From Pseudoips prasinana (Eukaryota > Arthropoda > Insecta > Lepidoptera > Nolidae), in NCBI GenBank assembly GCA_951640165.1, contig OX621255.1:27192001-27256000 (forward strand): a stretch of DNA of 64,000 bases, given 5' to 3'. Numbering within the stretch: position 1 is the first letter of the stretch; every line of letters starts with the position of its first letter. The notes below the pieces were generated by a model, which was not told the origin of the DNA, made no database searches, and saw nothing but the letters and a program-made list of their open reading frames with translations. Below are positions 1 through 10,047 of the stretch, in pieces. The position numbers and the translations under genes were made by a program.

Positions 1-654
1 GCGGGCGCACCGTGGTTCGTCCGTAACAAAAGCCTCCATGCAGATCTCCAATTGCCTACCATCAGGCAATGGATGAAGCAAGCGTCCAAAAGGTACTTTG
101 ACTCTGCCACTCACCATCCAAGCAAATTGGTGGTACAGGCGGTCAAATACACTCCTTCCCGACTCTCACGTAAACACCGTCGTCCGAAGAACGTCATAGA
201 CGAATCGGACGACGAGATCACCGTATACTTAAACCAAATCAAATCGATTAGAGACTCTCGCACCACTGCACAACCGATATTTCGTACTCGCCGGATGCGA
301 GTACGACCGCGAACGCGTCGCGACCACCAGCGTCCTCCATGACCCTTAGTTTGCATATCGTACCGATAAAAAGCCCCCCTCAACGCGGACGGGGGGCCGC
401 GTCATGTCATTAACGTAGAGCGAAAGTTGCACTAAACTCCCTAAAAACCATGATCTCTCGCCCTCTCCCCGTCAGTATCCGCCCATAGCCGAGGTTCGAA
501 CCCCACAGGGGGTGCCCTCCGGCGCGGGTACTTAGTTTGTAGTCTATATTTGCTAGGCCGGTTAGAGCCCACGCTCACCCCTACTGCCCGGTGAAGCAGT
601 AAAAGCCGTAAGGCTAACTGCACGCGTCAGGTTAAAAAAAAAAAAAAAAAAAAA
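1..654 (+). mobile_element. LINE L1: 3' end of a jockey-type non-LTR retrotransposon, with poly(A)
   Basis: The window opens inside a reverse-transcriptase ORF. The frame from base 1 is open to a TGA at 340-342 and reads A-P-W-F-V-R-N, then L-P-T-I-R-Q-W-M-K and R-P-K-N-V, as in the C-terminal tail of jockey-clade ORF2 proteins. A GC-rich 3' UTR follows (343-633) and then 21 adenines (634-654), the hallmark of target-primed reverse transcription. The catalytic RT domain lies outside the window. The poly(A) abuts a 5'-truncated Helitron-like element, so the LINE probably inserted into it. This fragment has no internal stop, which suggests it is fairly young. Confidence 0.75.
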
Positions 655-910
655 GCCACTTTTCGTTGTAATGTTATAACTCAACAACGCCTTTACCGAT
701 TTGGGTAATTTTGGTCTTGAATGATTTGTAGAAGTCCAGGGAAGGTTTGTACGTAGAGAAAATTTAAAGTGAAAAAAATTTAAAAACAAAAAGTGTAAAA
801 TCAACATCTTTTAGCAATTTAAAATATTGTTTTGTTTTAATAAATGAACTTAATAATCATTTTTTTATTACTATGCCTTATACGTGGCGAAGCACGTACT
901 GGGCCGCTAG
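655..910 (+). mobile_element. Helitron-like family E, copy 1, 5'-truncated
   Basis: This is the inverted counterpart of 37080-37344. It ends in CTAG (907-910) followed by T. Eleven to twelve bases upstream is a small hairpin (TACGTG, loop GCGAAG, CACGTA), the usual layout of a Helitron 3' terminus. The left end is cut off at the LINE poly(A). No coding capacity; non-autonomous. Confidence 0.6.
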
Positions 911-1048
911 TTATCTATATAAGTATATATTTACAAAAGAAATGTATTATAAGTAGTATATCAGTTATCTGGTTTCCATAGTACAAGCTCTGCTTAGTTT
1001 GGGATCAGATGGCCTGTATAAATAATGTCCCAAGATATTATTATTTTT
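911..1048 (+). repeat. SINE-B, 3' fragment
   Basis: Matches the 3' two-thirds of the full SINE at 6964-7218, including the stretches TCAGTTATCTGGTTTCCATA and GTTTGGGATCAGATGG, and ends in the ATTATTATT tail. It lacks the tRNA-like head with the A and B boxes. Confidence 0.7.
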
Positions 1049-1373
1049 ACCTTGGCATTGCCATTAAATAAATAAGAATTAATACATATATATTATAACT
1101 AAATACTTACAGCGTTAAATTAAAGGTATTCTAAATGTTCTTGTATTGGTAATGTTCCCAGAATACTGGCAGCATTACCACGCTGTATGGCAATAGAGCC
1201 TTACAGCATTATTTGTTAGGCAAAATAAAAGACAAGCACTACGGGAACGTAACGCCTCAGGTATCAGCTAAATATTTCTCTTATCACATTTCTCAACACA
1301 AAAAGTGTTTCAATCTATAATTTTTTATTAAATATATGAAATAGTCAAAAAAATTAACGGCCAACTAACGTAC

Positions 1374-1974
1374 TTTTTTAGGGTTCCGTAGCCAAATGGC
1401 AAAAAACGGAACCCTTATAGATTCGTCATGTCTGTCTGTCTGCCCGTCCGTATGTCACAGCCACTTTTTTCCGAAACTATAAGAGCTGTACTGTTGAAAC
1501 TTGGTAAGTAGATGTATTCTGTAAACGGCATTAAGAATTTCACACCAAAATGGAAAAAGAATTATAATTTTGGGGGTTCCCCATACATAGAACCGAAATT
1601 CAAAAAAAACTTTTTCATCGTACCCATACATGTGGGATATCTATGGATAGGTCTTCAAAAATGGTATTGAGGTTCCTAATATATATTTTTTCTAAACTTA
1701 ATAGTTTGCGCGAGACACACTTCCAAAGTGGAAAAATGAGTGCCCCCCCCCCCCCTGTAACTTCTAAAATAAGTGAATGATAAAACTGAAAAAAAATATG
1801 ATGTACATTACCATGTAAACTAACAACGAAAATTGGTTTGAACGAGATCTAGTCAGTAGTTTTAATGCGTCATAAATCGTAAACCACAATTTACCTTTCA
1901 TTTAATCAACTAAAATACTTTCTGCTGCGGAACCCTTCATGGGCGAGTCCGACTCGCACTTGGCCGGTTTTTTT
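1374..1974 (+). repeat. Repeat J, copy 1 (non-autonomous element with hairpin ends)
   Basis: About 600 bp. It starts AGGGTTCCGTAGCC with a 10-bp self-complementary arm (AGGGTTCCGT...ACGGAACCCT). It ends with a second hairpin (GCGAGTCCGACTCGC), then TTGGCCGG and a T run. A reverse-oriented copy lies at 46887-47455 and a third runs off the right edge from 63894. It contains a 13-base C run at 1743-1755. No ORF. The type is common in Lepidoptera; its superfamily is unclear to me. Confidence 0.7.
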
Positions 1975-2525
1975 ATGTTGGACTTGGCTAAGAGTTTCAA
2001 TCTATTCAGGGGATCATCTCGTCAGTTTTAATCATTCAATCATATTAAGTATTCATATCATATTTTTATTGTATTTATTATTAATATCAAGTAGATATTT
2101 TTTATTATTTATATTTAAATTCTGTAAAAATGAAAAGAAAATGATGAACCGGGACAACATGCACATATGAAGGTTTCCGTGGCTTCCTTAGACGTATACC
2201 TATTTAGTCGTATAGCTGTAAACACTAAACAACATAAGTATGTTTGTGAAATATGTTTTTATGCATTTGCAATTTTTTCTATCATCTTCGTATATATTCG
2301 ATTTTCTGTAAAATTAAAGTTGTTAAATTCTATTTTTGTTTAATGCCCATAAATTCCTTTCATAGCTATCTAGCATGAACTACTTCAATAGCGCTATACC
2401 TACTTTGACACTTTTATCCCCACCGTCAGCATTATAAAAAAACTACTTTTTGTGTCGTATGTTAAAACGTAACTTATATCTAAAATTATTCTTCATTTAA
2501 ATCCATTACCGTTATTACTTTCTTT

Positions 2526-2775
2526 ATCGCATGGCCAGTGGTGACCTTGGTGTCAGAGTTATCGAAACTGCCTAGTAGGCCTCTGACATGGCTTAATGGC
2601 AGTTATCTAAAGACTGCAACGGGGACAGATTAACGTGCCTTTTGAAGCATGGAAACGCATACAAATTAAACAACATTGGCGGTCACCCATCTTGACAGAC
2701 CGAGCGCCTAGGTGCTTAACTTCACCGATCACTTATGGACTGGTGGTAGCAACTGGCTGTGAGCGCATCACCATT
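2526..2775 (+). repeat. Repeat D copy
   Basis: Shares blocks with 62810-63078: the GGCAGTG/GGCCAGTG start, CTCTGACATGGCTTAA, GGTCACCCATCT and a GACCG..GCCTAG..TGCTTAAC end. Diverged and non-coding; origin unknown. Confidence 0.6.
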
Positions 2776-3475
2776 AATACAAGCTAATATTATAACGCTG
2801 TACAGACTGACAAAGTCTCACCTTTTTGTACAGTACCCTTAAATCTATTAAGAGCGTGGTAAATTTGGAATAATTTTACATATTGGCTACGCTATATCCA
2901 CAATTCGATCAGCTCCTAGTTTCTTACTAATGTCTGTAATAGTAAAAAGAATGTTTCAAATAAGTCACCGGTTTGACTGTCACGGTCTTCGTAGTAAAAC
3001 TGTACACAGAAGTATAGAACTCTGTGAGCTGAGCAAAGAACTTCCGTAGAAGCCCACCTTACAGCAATATAATTATAATCGACGTCATAGACATTCCCTT
3101 TTCGATTTCAACTTCAACTCAGGGCAATTACGGGCGCATGAAAGTGTTTAGATTTTAAGCACATGTTTGTGGAACGGTCACTCTACGTTTATGCGTGAAG
3201 ACCTGGGCCGTTCGCATTATAATGTAACAAAGCCGCCTCTAAATGTTGCAACAACATTTCACCGCCTATCTGAGATTCCCGAAATAAACAAAGTTTTAGG
3301 AAAAAAACAAACCAATTTATTTTGGTTCCAATTCAAAAATATCTTTTAATGTCCTTCTCCCAAATATGTAACAAATATTATTATCACAATTTAATCCAAT
3401 TTTTTTATTTTCTTTGAAGTTAATTATTCGTCGTACACATATACACATATCACTGTAATCATACATATATATTAC

Positions 3476-3576
3476 TAGCTATGCTATGCTATATAAAGTA
3501 GTTTTGGCATAAAGGAGTAACAAACATACATCTATACTCACGAGCTTTCGCATTTACTCGTATAATATTAGTAGGA
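3476..3576 (-). mobile_element. Helitron-like family A, internally deleted
   Basis: Read on the - strand it starts TCCTACTAATATTA and ends CTAG, sitting between A and T as Helitrons do. Most of the body is missing (101 bp against about 180). Confidence 0.5.
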
Positions 3577-3584
3577 TGTGTACC

Positions 3585-3843
3585 TCTAGCGGTTTTTGCA
3601 GTGCACGCCGGAATAACTCGCAGATGGTAGATTTTTTCCTACTTCCTTGACACTTTATCGTCATATTTTGGTCAATTCGCAAAACATATTTATAAATTGT
3701 AACCTATGTATTATTCTGATGAATAATAAGCTATATTATTGTAAAGTTTCATTAAAATCCATTCAGTAGTTTTTACATGAAAGAGTAACAAACATCCATC
3801 CATCCATACTTACAAACTTTCGCTTTTATAATATTAGTAGGAT
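3585..3843 (-). mobile_element. Helitron-like family A, longer variant
   Basis: On the - strand the 5' end TCCTACTAATATTATAAAAG is clear, followed by the usual GTTTGTTACTCTTTCA block. A CTAG at 3585-3588 is a plausible 3' terminus, but the sequence next to it does not match the other copies, so the left limit is uncertain. Confidence 0.45.
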
Positions 3844-5059
3844 TATACTCATGTTATAGTAACATTATATCACATATCATCGTCCTTGAGTCATTTACAG
3901 GGTTGCCAACTGAAAACCAGTGGTAGGTGCAGTTCACCTAGCTTTTGCTGAGATGGTGCCCTTTCGACGGAACATATTATTATTTTTGGTCTAATTTATT
4001 CATTTAACATTATTAGGAAGACCAACAATTACAATAACTTATTAGATTAGGTATACACAGCAGTTAGCCATTTATAGGTCTCCACGAATATGAAATGATT
4101 ATACCTTGTACCTACTACTTTCTGGTGTGCTCATGTTGAATAATGTATTTCTATTATAATCTATAAGATAGTGTATAACAATGCCATTTTACTGCCAGCA
4201 ACAACATTTAAAATATTATCCGATTGTAATACAAGCATCGAGAACGGACACCGAATTACCATAATACAATATTCAATGATTCGAGTAACTGAGCCATCGC
4301 GATAGGTCTGAACTGCAAAGACTGACGCCATTAATAACGGGCCCCGATAATGAAGCTAACGGAATGGTAGCATCCATCTTATCAGAGGTTTCTTCATTCC
4401 ATTCAGTTTTAATCGAGTTGATTTATCGACACTTTCCGTAATCAATGGAGAATTTTATTTTGAGGGAATCTTTTTGTTCGTTCGATGAAAGTATTATTAA
4501 AATCTTTGTATTTTAAATTCGCTTTTACAATTAACTGATTAGTCTTGAAAGCTTGATAAGCTAATTGCAGAAGTGAAATTAAAAAATAACTAAGAATATT
4601 TTCTTTAGTGAACTGCATTACCTGACAATCGGAGCAAGCGGAGGCTCAAGCTATCTAGCAAATAAAACTACAAACGTAATAACCCAGAGTGTTCCCCCTT
4701 TGGTGTTCGAACGTCGACCCGGGGAGGATACTTCGCCGGTCTTCTTGATCATGCTCGGCGTTCAAATAGATGCAAGGTTGAAAATCCTCATCTATTTGAA
4801 TGCTGATCACATACCAGCAAATTAGGTGGTAGCCCTTCAGGCTAGTCTCTGTGGGTTGCTTTGGCAGGCCAGAAAAATCTAGGTTTCTTAGTCTATTATG
4901 TTGTAAACATTAGCATGTATTTTTAAATAAATAAAATATATGAGAGCGTCGAATTATTAGACATGTTTTGTGCAATTGTCGCTCTACGTTAGTACGTTAA
5001 GACGCAGGTCGCTCAACATTCTTACGAACATCGGAAAAAAAAACTATTAGGTTAATATA
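3844..5059. other. No gene seen
   Basis: AT-rich non-coding DNA. One GC-richer stretch (about 4634-4880) contains a short inverted pair (TTCAAATAGATG at about 4760 and CATCTATTTGAA at about 4789) and may be an old repeat with no second copy here. I see no coding frame or splice-bounded exon. Confidence 0.5.
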
Positions 5060-5315
5060 GTTGAAGCCACAGAGCAGCCCGACTGGGGAAGCACCTCCAC
5101 CATACAGAAGACATTCATTAATAATCAGATTAATATTTAATGTGCGAGTAAGGTCACCAGAGCTCATAGAGGTGAGGATGGCGATGGTCAGCAACAATTG
5201 TTTTGCGGACTCTTCAAGGCCGGCAACGCACCCGCAACTCCTTGCGAGTGTTCATTGGCAGCGATGATCACTTACCATCAAGTGATAGTACCGACTTGCC
5301 CGTTTGTCTCCTTTT
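5060..5315 (+). repeat. Repeat G copy 1
   Basis: Contains GAGCAGCCCGACTGGGGAAG, the CACCAGAGCTCA block, GGCCGGCAACGCACCC and the end GTGATCACTTACCATCA..GTTTGTCTCC. Better copies lie at 44370-44938 and 50643-50955. Probably the 3' tail of a retroelement; no ORF is conserved among copies. Confidence 0.65.
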
Positions 5316-5329
5316 TAAATAAAAAGAAA

Positions 5330-5400
5330 TCATCATGTTAGCTGAATGACATCTACTGCTGCACAAAGGCCTCCCCAAAAAATCTCCACACCAGAGCTGT
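5330..5400 (-). repeat. LINE L2, 3'-end relic
   Basis: GACATCTACTGCTGCACAAA followed by GGCCTCC and ATCTCCACA is a decayed antisense version of the C-terminal A-F-V-Q-Q-W end of the L2 reverse transcriptase at 53142-54321. Confidence 0.5.
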
Positions 5401-5490
5401 GAACATCATAATCACCACGGTTTTCACACTGCTGCAGCTGGCCATTCTCTGGAAGTTATTTCTTCGGACGACTTCTATATTATCCCGTGC

Positions 5491-5516
5491 CCCCCCCCCC
5501 CCCCCCCCCCGCCCCC
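5491..5516. repeat. Poly(C) tract
   Basis: About 20 consecutive C, one G, then CCCCC: a mononucleotide run, prone to sequencing and assembly error. Confidence 0.9.
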
Positions 5517-6080
5517 TATGGGATAAGATGTCGTGCTGCTGTATTATTATTATTATTTATTTATACGCTATTCTTTGCCGTCTTTCACACAGCATAAATG
5601 ATTAAAATTAATAACTAAAATTAATTCTTATCGACATTCACATAAATCTCGTCATTCATGTTTCGTACCACGTGGGAATACAAAACAATGATAAACTCAG
5701 TTGTGAGTTATTACGATTGATAACCATACTTGCCCCCGATTCACAAACACCAAAACCGAAGTTATCGTTCGATAAACTACGAACTACTGGGAGATTGTTT
5801 TAGGTTTTAACCTTTGTGTTCATTATTACGTTATTTAGCAACCAAAATACCCAATTTTATCGATAATATGCAAATGCGATGCGTTGGAAAGACCCAGAAT
5901 GGCCATTTGAGGCTAGCATATCTAGAACCAGGAGATTACAAGGATCTACCCCTAAAAAGCGTACTGGATTATGTGCAGATTCCATACAGGGCTCTAAGCA
6001 TAGAATAAAAACCAATGGGGGATAGTACAAAAGATCCTGAAGGGTCGAAGTGCTAGCTGTACGTAAGTACACCCCAACCA

Positions 6081-6131
6081 AGATAAGATAAGATGAGATG
6101 AGATGAGATGAGATGAGATAAGATAAGATAA
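6081..6131. repeat. Pentanucleotide microsatellite (AGATA/AGATG)n
   Basis: Ten uninterrupted 5-bp units: AGATA, then AGATG in the middle, then AGATA again. Non-coding. Confidence 0.9.
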
Positions 6132-6287
6132 AAGTCTTATTGAACGATAACTTCGAATTAGTGACTAAATTAGCAGTAACATCATTTAAATGATTATAGT
6201 TAGTTATTTTTTATAGGATAGAAAGGCAAACGCACAAGCTGCTGCCTGATCGCAAGCGATCACCGCCGTCCATAGACCAAAGGTGTA

Positions 6288-6398
6288 CGCACGGCTATAC
6301 ATAACTTCCAGTATAAGCTAATCTCGTGATGTATACGATTTCCATTCAATGAGAGGTCACTTATATTGGAAATGTATAGCTTGATATGTATCCATGTG
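6288..6398 (+). mobile_element. MITE-2, solo copy
   Basis: 111 bp with imperfect terminal inverted repeats (CGCACGGCTATAC and its partner GTATCCATGTG), flanked by TA on both sides (6286-6287 and 6399-6400), as expected for Tc1/mariner-mobilised elements. The same element, with a LINE inside it, lies at 53036-54344. The left flank (6220-6285) is an antisense fragment of repeat G. Confidence 0.7.
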
Positions 6399-6401
6399 TA
6401 C

Positions 6402-6638
6402 AAGGCCGGCAAATTCCACATACGATCCTGTACGTTCACCTCGGAAAGTCCTATAACAAGCAAGCAATTATAATTACAAAGGAAGCAATCTTTAATTCAA
6501 TCTGCGGAGTAGGGTACTGGTGACCTGTAAAACAACCTGTATTACATAATATGTCATTCCTTTGTAATTATAATTGCTTGCTTGTTATAGGACTTTCCGA
6601 GGTGAACGTACAGATCGTATGTGGAATTTGCCGGCCTT
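6402..6638. repeat. Long inverted repeat, ~82-bp arms, 74-bp spacer
   Basis: Left arm 6402-6483, right arm 6558-6638. They are reverse complements apart from one missing G (ATCCTG versus the complement of CAGATC). The left arm begins right after the TA that bounds MITE-2. The spacer and the sequence after the right arm belong to repeat M (compare 36500-36722). Confidence 0.85.
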
Positions 6639-6963
6639 GTTCCCAAACCTAACTCAGGCACCAGTCTCTCACAAAACTGGTTGCATTTATAACTGCTAAA
6701 ATGTACAATCCTAAATGTCATCTTATTTAAAAAATGTTAACTACTTTTGTGATGAGAGACATAAATGCATATTCTATATTCTATTCTATAATTGCGGCAC
6801 TCGTCTTTAAGCATAATTGTACTTGTCCAAACATCCCTTACAATTGAAATTCTTGTAAATCTTAACGTAAGTAATCGCTCTGAGCCGAAGTCACGTCATC
6901 AAAGTCTGATAGTAGTATATTCTGACTCTCTGTAAGAATTTGTACATATTTTCTTGTCATTTG

Positions 6964-7218
6964 ACGGGCCGATTGGCGTAGTGGGTAGATTCTTGCCTTT
7001 CACACCGCAGGTCGTGAGTTCGATTCCTACCCAGAACAGATATTTGTGTGCATGAACATGTCTGATTGTCCTAAGTCTTGGTGTAATTATCTATAAGAAT
7101 GTATTTACAAAAGAAAAGTAGTATATATAGTACATCAGTTATCTAGTTTCCATAGTACAAGCTTTGCTTGGTTTGGGATCGATGGCCGTGTGTGAATAAT
7201 GACTCAAGATATTATTAT
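6964..7218 (+). mobile_element. SINE-B, complete tRNA-derived copy
   Basis: The head carries a Pol III A box (TTGGCGTAGTGGGTAGA) and B box (GAGTTCGATTCC), then the body shared with other SINE-B copies and a tail of ATT repeats. A typical lepidopteran tRNA-derived SINE; reference copy for family B. Confidence 0.8.
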
Positions 7219-7508
7219 GTCCCTGAGTATTATTATTATTGTGTCAAAAGATAGCTTAATATGCTCTTCTAGGTAAACCGCAATCTCAAGGCCGGGAAGG
7301 CCTGAGTACACGGTTTATACCGCTTGGATACAGAGGATATAACTGAACTGATTTAGTTTGATCGAGAGTGGATTCAAATGTATGGATAACGGGTATCTTA
7401 TGGATGCAGACTCTTTAACGGTACACTTGATATAGGTACAATGAGTTTAAAACACCATTAGTGATTCTATCGTTTACGTCATCAAATTTAAATATAATAC
7501 ATAAACTA

Positions 7509-7705
7509 GGGCACTGCAACCAGGCGCACATAATCTTGCCAAAGGTTTTGCCGCCGGTTTAACGGCGGCTCCCAGCTTCGGCAGCAATTTATTTTATAAA
7601 ATTATATCTAAAAAAGTATCAATAAAATGCACAGTTATTATATATACCAATTGAACTCTGTTATTAATCTGAAATTATGTTAATATATGCGCACCGGGGG
7701 CATAA
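7509..7705 (+). mobile_element. TIR element related to 9656-10047, short copy
   Basis: Shares CCGCCGGTTTAACGGCGGC and the AT-rich remainder (AATTGAACTCTGTTATTAATC) with the larger element, but has only one GC-rich unit instead of a minisatellite. GGCGCACAT at the left and GCGCACCGG at the right may be eroded termini. Confidence 0.45.
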
Positions 7706-7871
7706 TTGGTCCGAACGATTTTGACGTGTCGTTTACTTATCTTCAGTATTTTGCACCAGAACTAAATTAACACGGCTAAAAATTTTAATATCGCACAGAA
7801 GGCCAACTTTTGTTGATCGCATAAAGCTTTTCTTATTGAAGTTATACTTCTTTTGGCGCGATGGAGAAAAA

Positions 7872-8022
7872 TGATGAGAGTGAATTTTTACGATGCGCGC
7901 GCACACCGACACCAAAAAATTTAACAGCATGAAGTTAGTTCTAGGTGGTATGAGAGTCAATTTTTACGATGCGCGCGCATCGTAAAAATAACAGCATGAC
8001 GTTAGTTCTAGGTGGTATGAAA
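7872..8022. repeat. Tandem duplication (~75 bp x 2) with a 28-bp palindrome
   Basis: Both units run from TGAGAGT through TTTTTACGATGCGCGCGCA to AACAGCATGA and GTTAGTTCTAGGTGG. In the second unit, 7961-7988 is a perfect 28-bp palindrome centred on GCGCGCGC, an alternating purine-pyrimidine core. Confidence 0.85.
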
Positions 8023-8257
8023 ATTGATAACTATGTTCAAGTTGTATATTAAGAAGTATAACTTCTAACGCGTGTACATAAGTACACACAAGTTTTTTCT
8101 AGATGTGCTCTGTGTCCGTGTAATAAATAAGTGTTGTAAAGAGCCTACTTACCATATATAATGATATGATGCAACTGAATTGCGAGGACAGTCTAAAAAG
8201 AAATGTTGCACGAATTCTTCGTTGTTGCCTTTGCCCATTTCTATTTGCATTGGCTAC

Positions 8258-8425
8258 TAGTTTAGAGGTAGCCAATTACTGTCCCACTGCAGGGTAGGAG
8301 GCTCCTCTCACATTAAGAGGGGAAAACCATAGTCCACTACACTGGCCAAATGCGGATTGGTAGACTTCACATACCATTAAGAGCATGTTTGAAGACTGCT
8401 CTGGTATGCAGGTTTCCTCAAGATA
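8258..8425 (-). repeat. LINE L8, 3'-UTR-like fragment
   Basis: Contains GTCCCACTGCAGGGTAGGAG, CATAGTCCACTACACTGGCC and GGTATGCAGGTTTCCTCA, a pattern I associate with the 3' ends of lepidopteran LINEs. No frame remains. Confidence 0.4.
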
Positions 8426-8556
8426 CTATCTTTTACAACAAAATACAACAGTACAAATAATAAACGCATCTGTAACCAAATTACGCAGCGTCTGTGACTC
8501 GATCATCAGAACCAATCCCCGCGACACATATTTATATTATTATTTTCAGGTTTGTA

Positions 8557-8816
8557 CTTAATAACTATTTAAATATTGATATTTTAATGTGTGGTGACGG
8601 CGACGAATATCGGAATCAGAATCAGAATATCATCACCCCATCTCATCCCGCGGGGGGTGTAAAAGTCGACCCGAGGGAATATCTACCAGAGGACGGGCAG
8701 CAGCTTCCTTCTGAATACTATAACCATCTTACTGCGATCGCCAACCCGATTATCAAGCGTGGCGATTATGGCATATCCCCCAAGATGATTCTTGAGGGAA
8801 GCTTGTCCGGCAGTGG
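8557..8816 (+). repeat. Repeat F copy 1
   Basis: Shares CATCACCCCATCTCATCCCG, GAGGACGGGCAGCAGC, CTGCGATCGCCAACCCG and AAGCGTGGCGATTATGGC with 35905-36160, 47500-47946 and 51291-51495. The open frame across this stretch is a chance ORF, not a gene. The right part forms the left arm of the palindrome at 8763-8881. Confidence 0.7.
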
Positions 8817-8881
8817 CCGAAATAAGTCCACTGCCGGACAAGCTTCCCTCAAGAATCATCTTGGGGGATATGCCATAATCG
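8763..8881. repeat. Perfect 54-bp inverted repeat, 11-nt loop
   Basis: 8763-8816 and 8828-8881 are exact reverse complements (54/54) separated by CCGAAATAAGT. The arm sequence is the end of repeat F, so the right arm is an inverted copy of it. Confidence 0.95.
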
Positions 8882-9655
8882 TAGGCAAATTATTTGTAGG
8901 CAAAGATTGTTTCGTGCTCAGCCCTACCAACCGGATACAAAGTCATCTAAAATATATCAGTTAAATTCAATAAAGATTTTGACTAAAGTGCAGAAAATAC
9001 TGTAAAATAAATAAAGTACAGATAAAGAATAAAAAGCAAAATAAATATACCAAAATTAATTCAAGAGACCACCGCCTTTGCAATCATACTTTATAAGAAG
9101 TCACTCCGAGTCCTGCATTTTTATAAAACTCTTTGAGACGAGAAATTTTGTTTAATATTTCATTTTTCAAACCCAAGTTTCCGAGTTATCCGACCTACAG
9201 CCACTATTCATCCAAGTTTCGGTCAAACGGCTTAAATAAACAAAAAAATATTTCAGAACTATCCCAGTTCCTTCGTTGGTCTCGAATTCTGTTAACAGAA
9301 ATATTTTTTAACGAATATAACGGATATTTATTTGCAATTTGATTTTTATAATTTGATTTTTATAATCGTTGTTAGATCTGGCTTTGTTATATACTACAAA
9401 ACATATGATGGGATTAACTTCTCTTTATGGATGAACAAATCTTTTGTCTTATAACATGACTTGTAATTGAAATTTATAAATTTAACGTTACCTATATCCG
9501 TTATTTATCTGCTTTCTTGTCTCGTTTTCAATTCTATTGGGATTAGTCCAAGTATGAACCATTTCCGCCTATTTACCTGACATAATCAAATGACTGCAAT
9601 CTGACCTATTGAGATGGTTAATATCAGAATTTATTAAGCTTCTGTTAATTGTAAG
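8882..9655. other. No gene seen
   Basis: AT-rich DNA. There is a fragment duplicated in tandem at about 9341-9366 (GATTTTTATAATTT). No supported exon. Confidence 0.5.
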
Positions 9656-10047
9656 GGTGCATCCACACATGCTTGACCGCCGGCTTTCAGACTGCCTTGC
9701 CGCGCTGATCTTGCCGGTGATTTTGCCGCGCTGATCTTGCCAGCGGTTTTGCCGCGCTGATCTTGCCGGCGGTTTTGCCGCGCTGATTTTGCCGCGCTGA
9801 TGTTTACGGCGGTTTTGCCGCGCTGATCTTGTTGGCGGTTTTGCTGCCGGCTTAAACGGCGGCCAGCAGCTTCGGTTGCAATTTTCATGTATAAGATTAT
9901 TTCTAAAAAAAATAACAAGAAAATGAACTATTATTATATATCTCAATTAAACTCTGTTTCAAATCTGAAAATATGTTAAATAATAATATGAAATATTATG
10001 TTCTATCACACTCTTCAACTGCTGGCGGGCACGTGTGGATGCGTCAT
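9656..10047. mobile_element. TIR element with internal GC-rich minisatellite
   Basis: The ends are similar inverted repeats (GTGCATCCACACATGCTTG at left; complement of GGCACGTGTGGATGCGTC at right). Between about 9700 and 9860 a unit of roughly 20-26 bp (TTTTGCCGCGCTGATCTTGC) repeats about six times. The rest is AT-rich and homologous to 7560-7690. Long antisense ORFs here only translate the minisatellite. Confidence 0.6.

Noticed and set aside
5814..6081. Overlapping sense and antisense frames
   Set aside because: Neither has a recognised motif or splice support; probably an old repeat.
6964..7040. tRNA gene
   Set aside because: The A and B boxes belong to the head of a SINE with a conserved body and tail present in many copies.
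8494..8964. 156-codon open frame
   Set aside because: It runs across repeat F and both arms of the 54-bp palindrome; the protein is a translation of repeat sequence and is not shared by other repeat F copies.
9690..9870. CRISPR-like array
   Set aside because: Units are contiguous minisatellite repeats without unique spacers, in a eukaryotic transposable element.
9569..9946. Two long antisense frames rich in Gln, Arg and Lys
   Set aside because: They translate the GC-rich minisatellite in two registers; the periodic composition explains the lack of stops.
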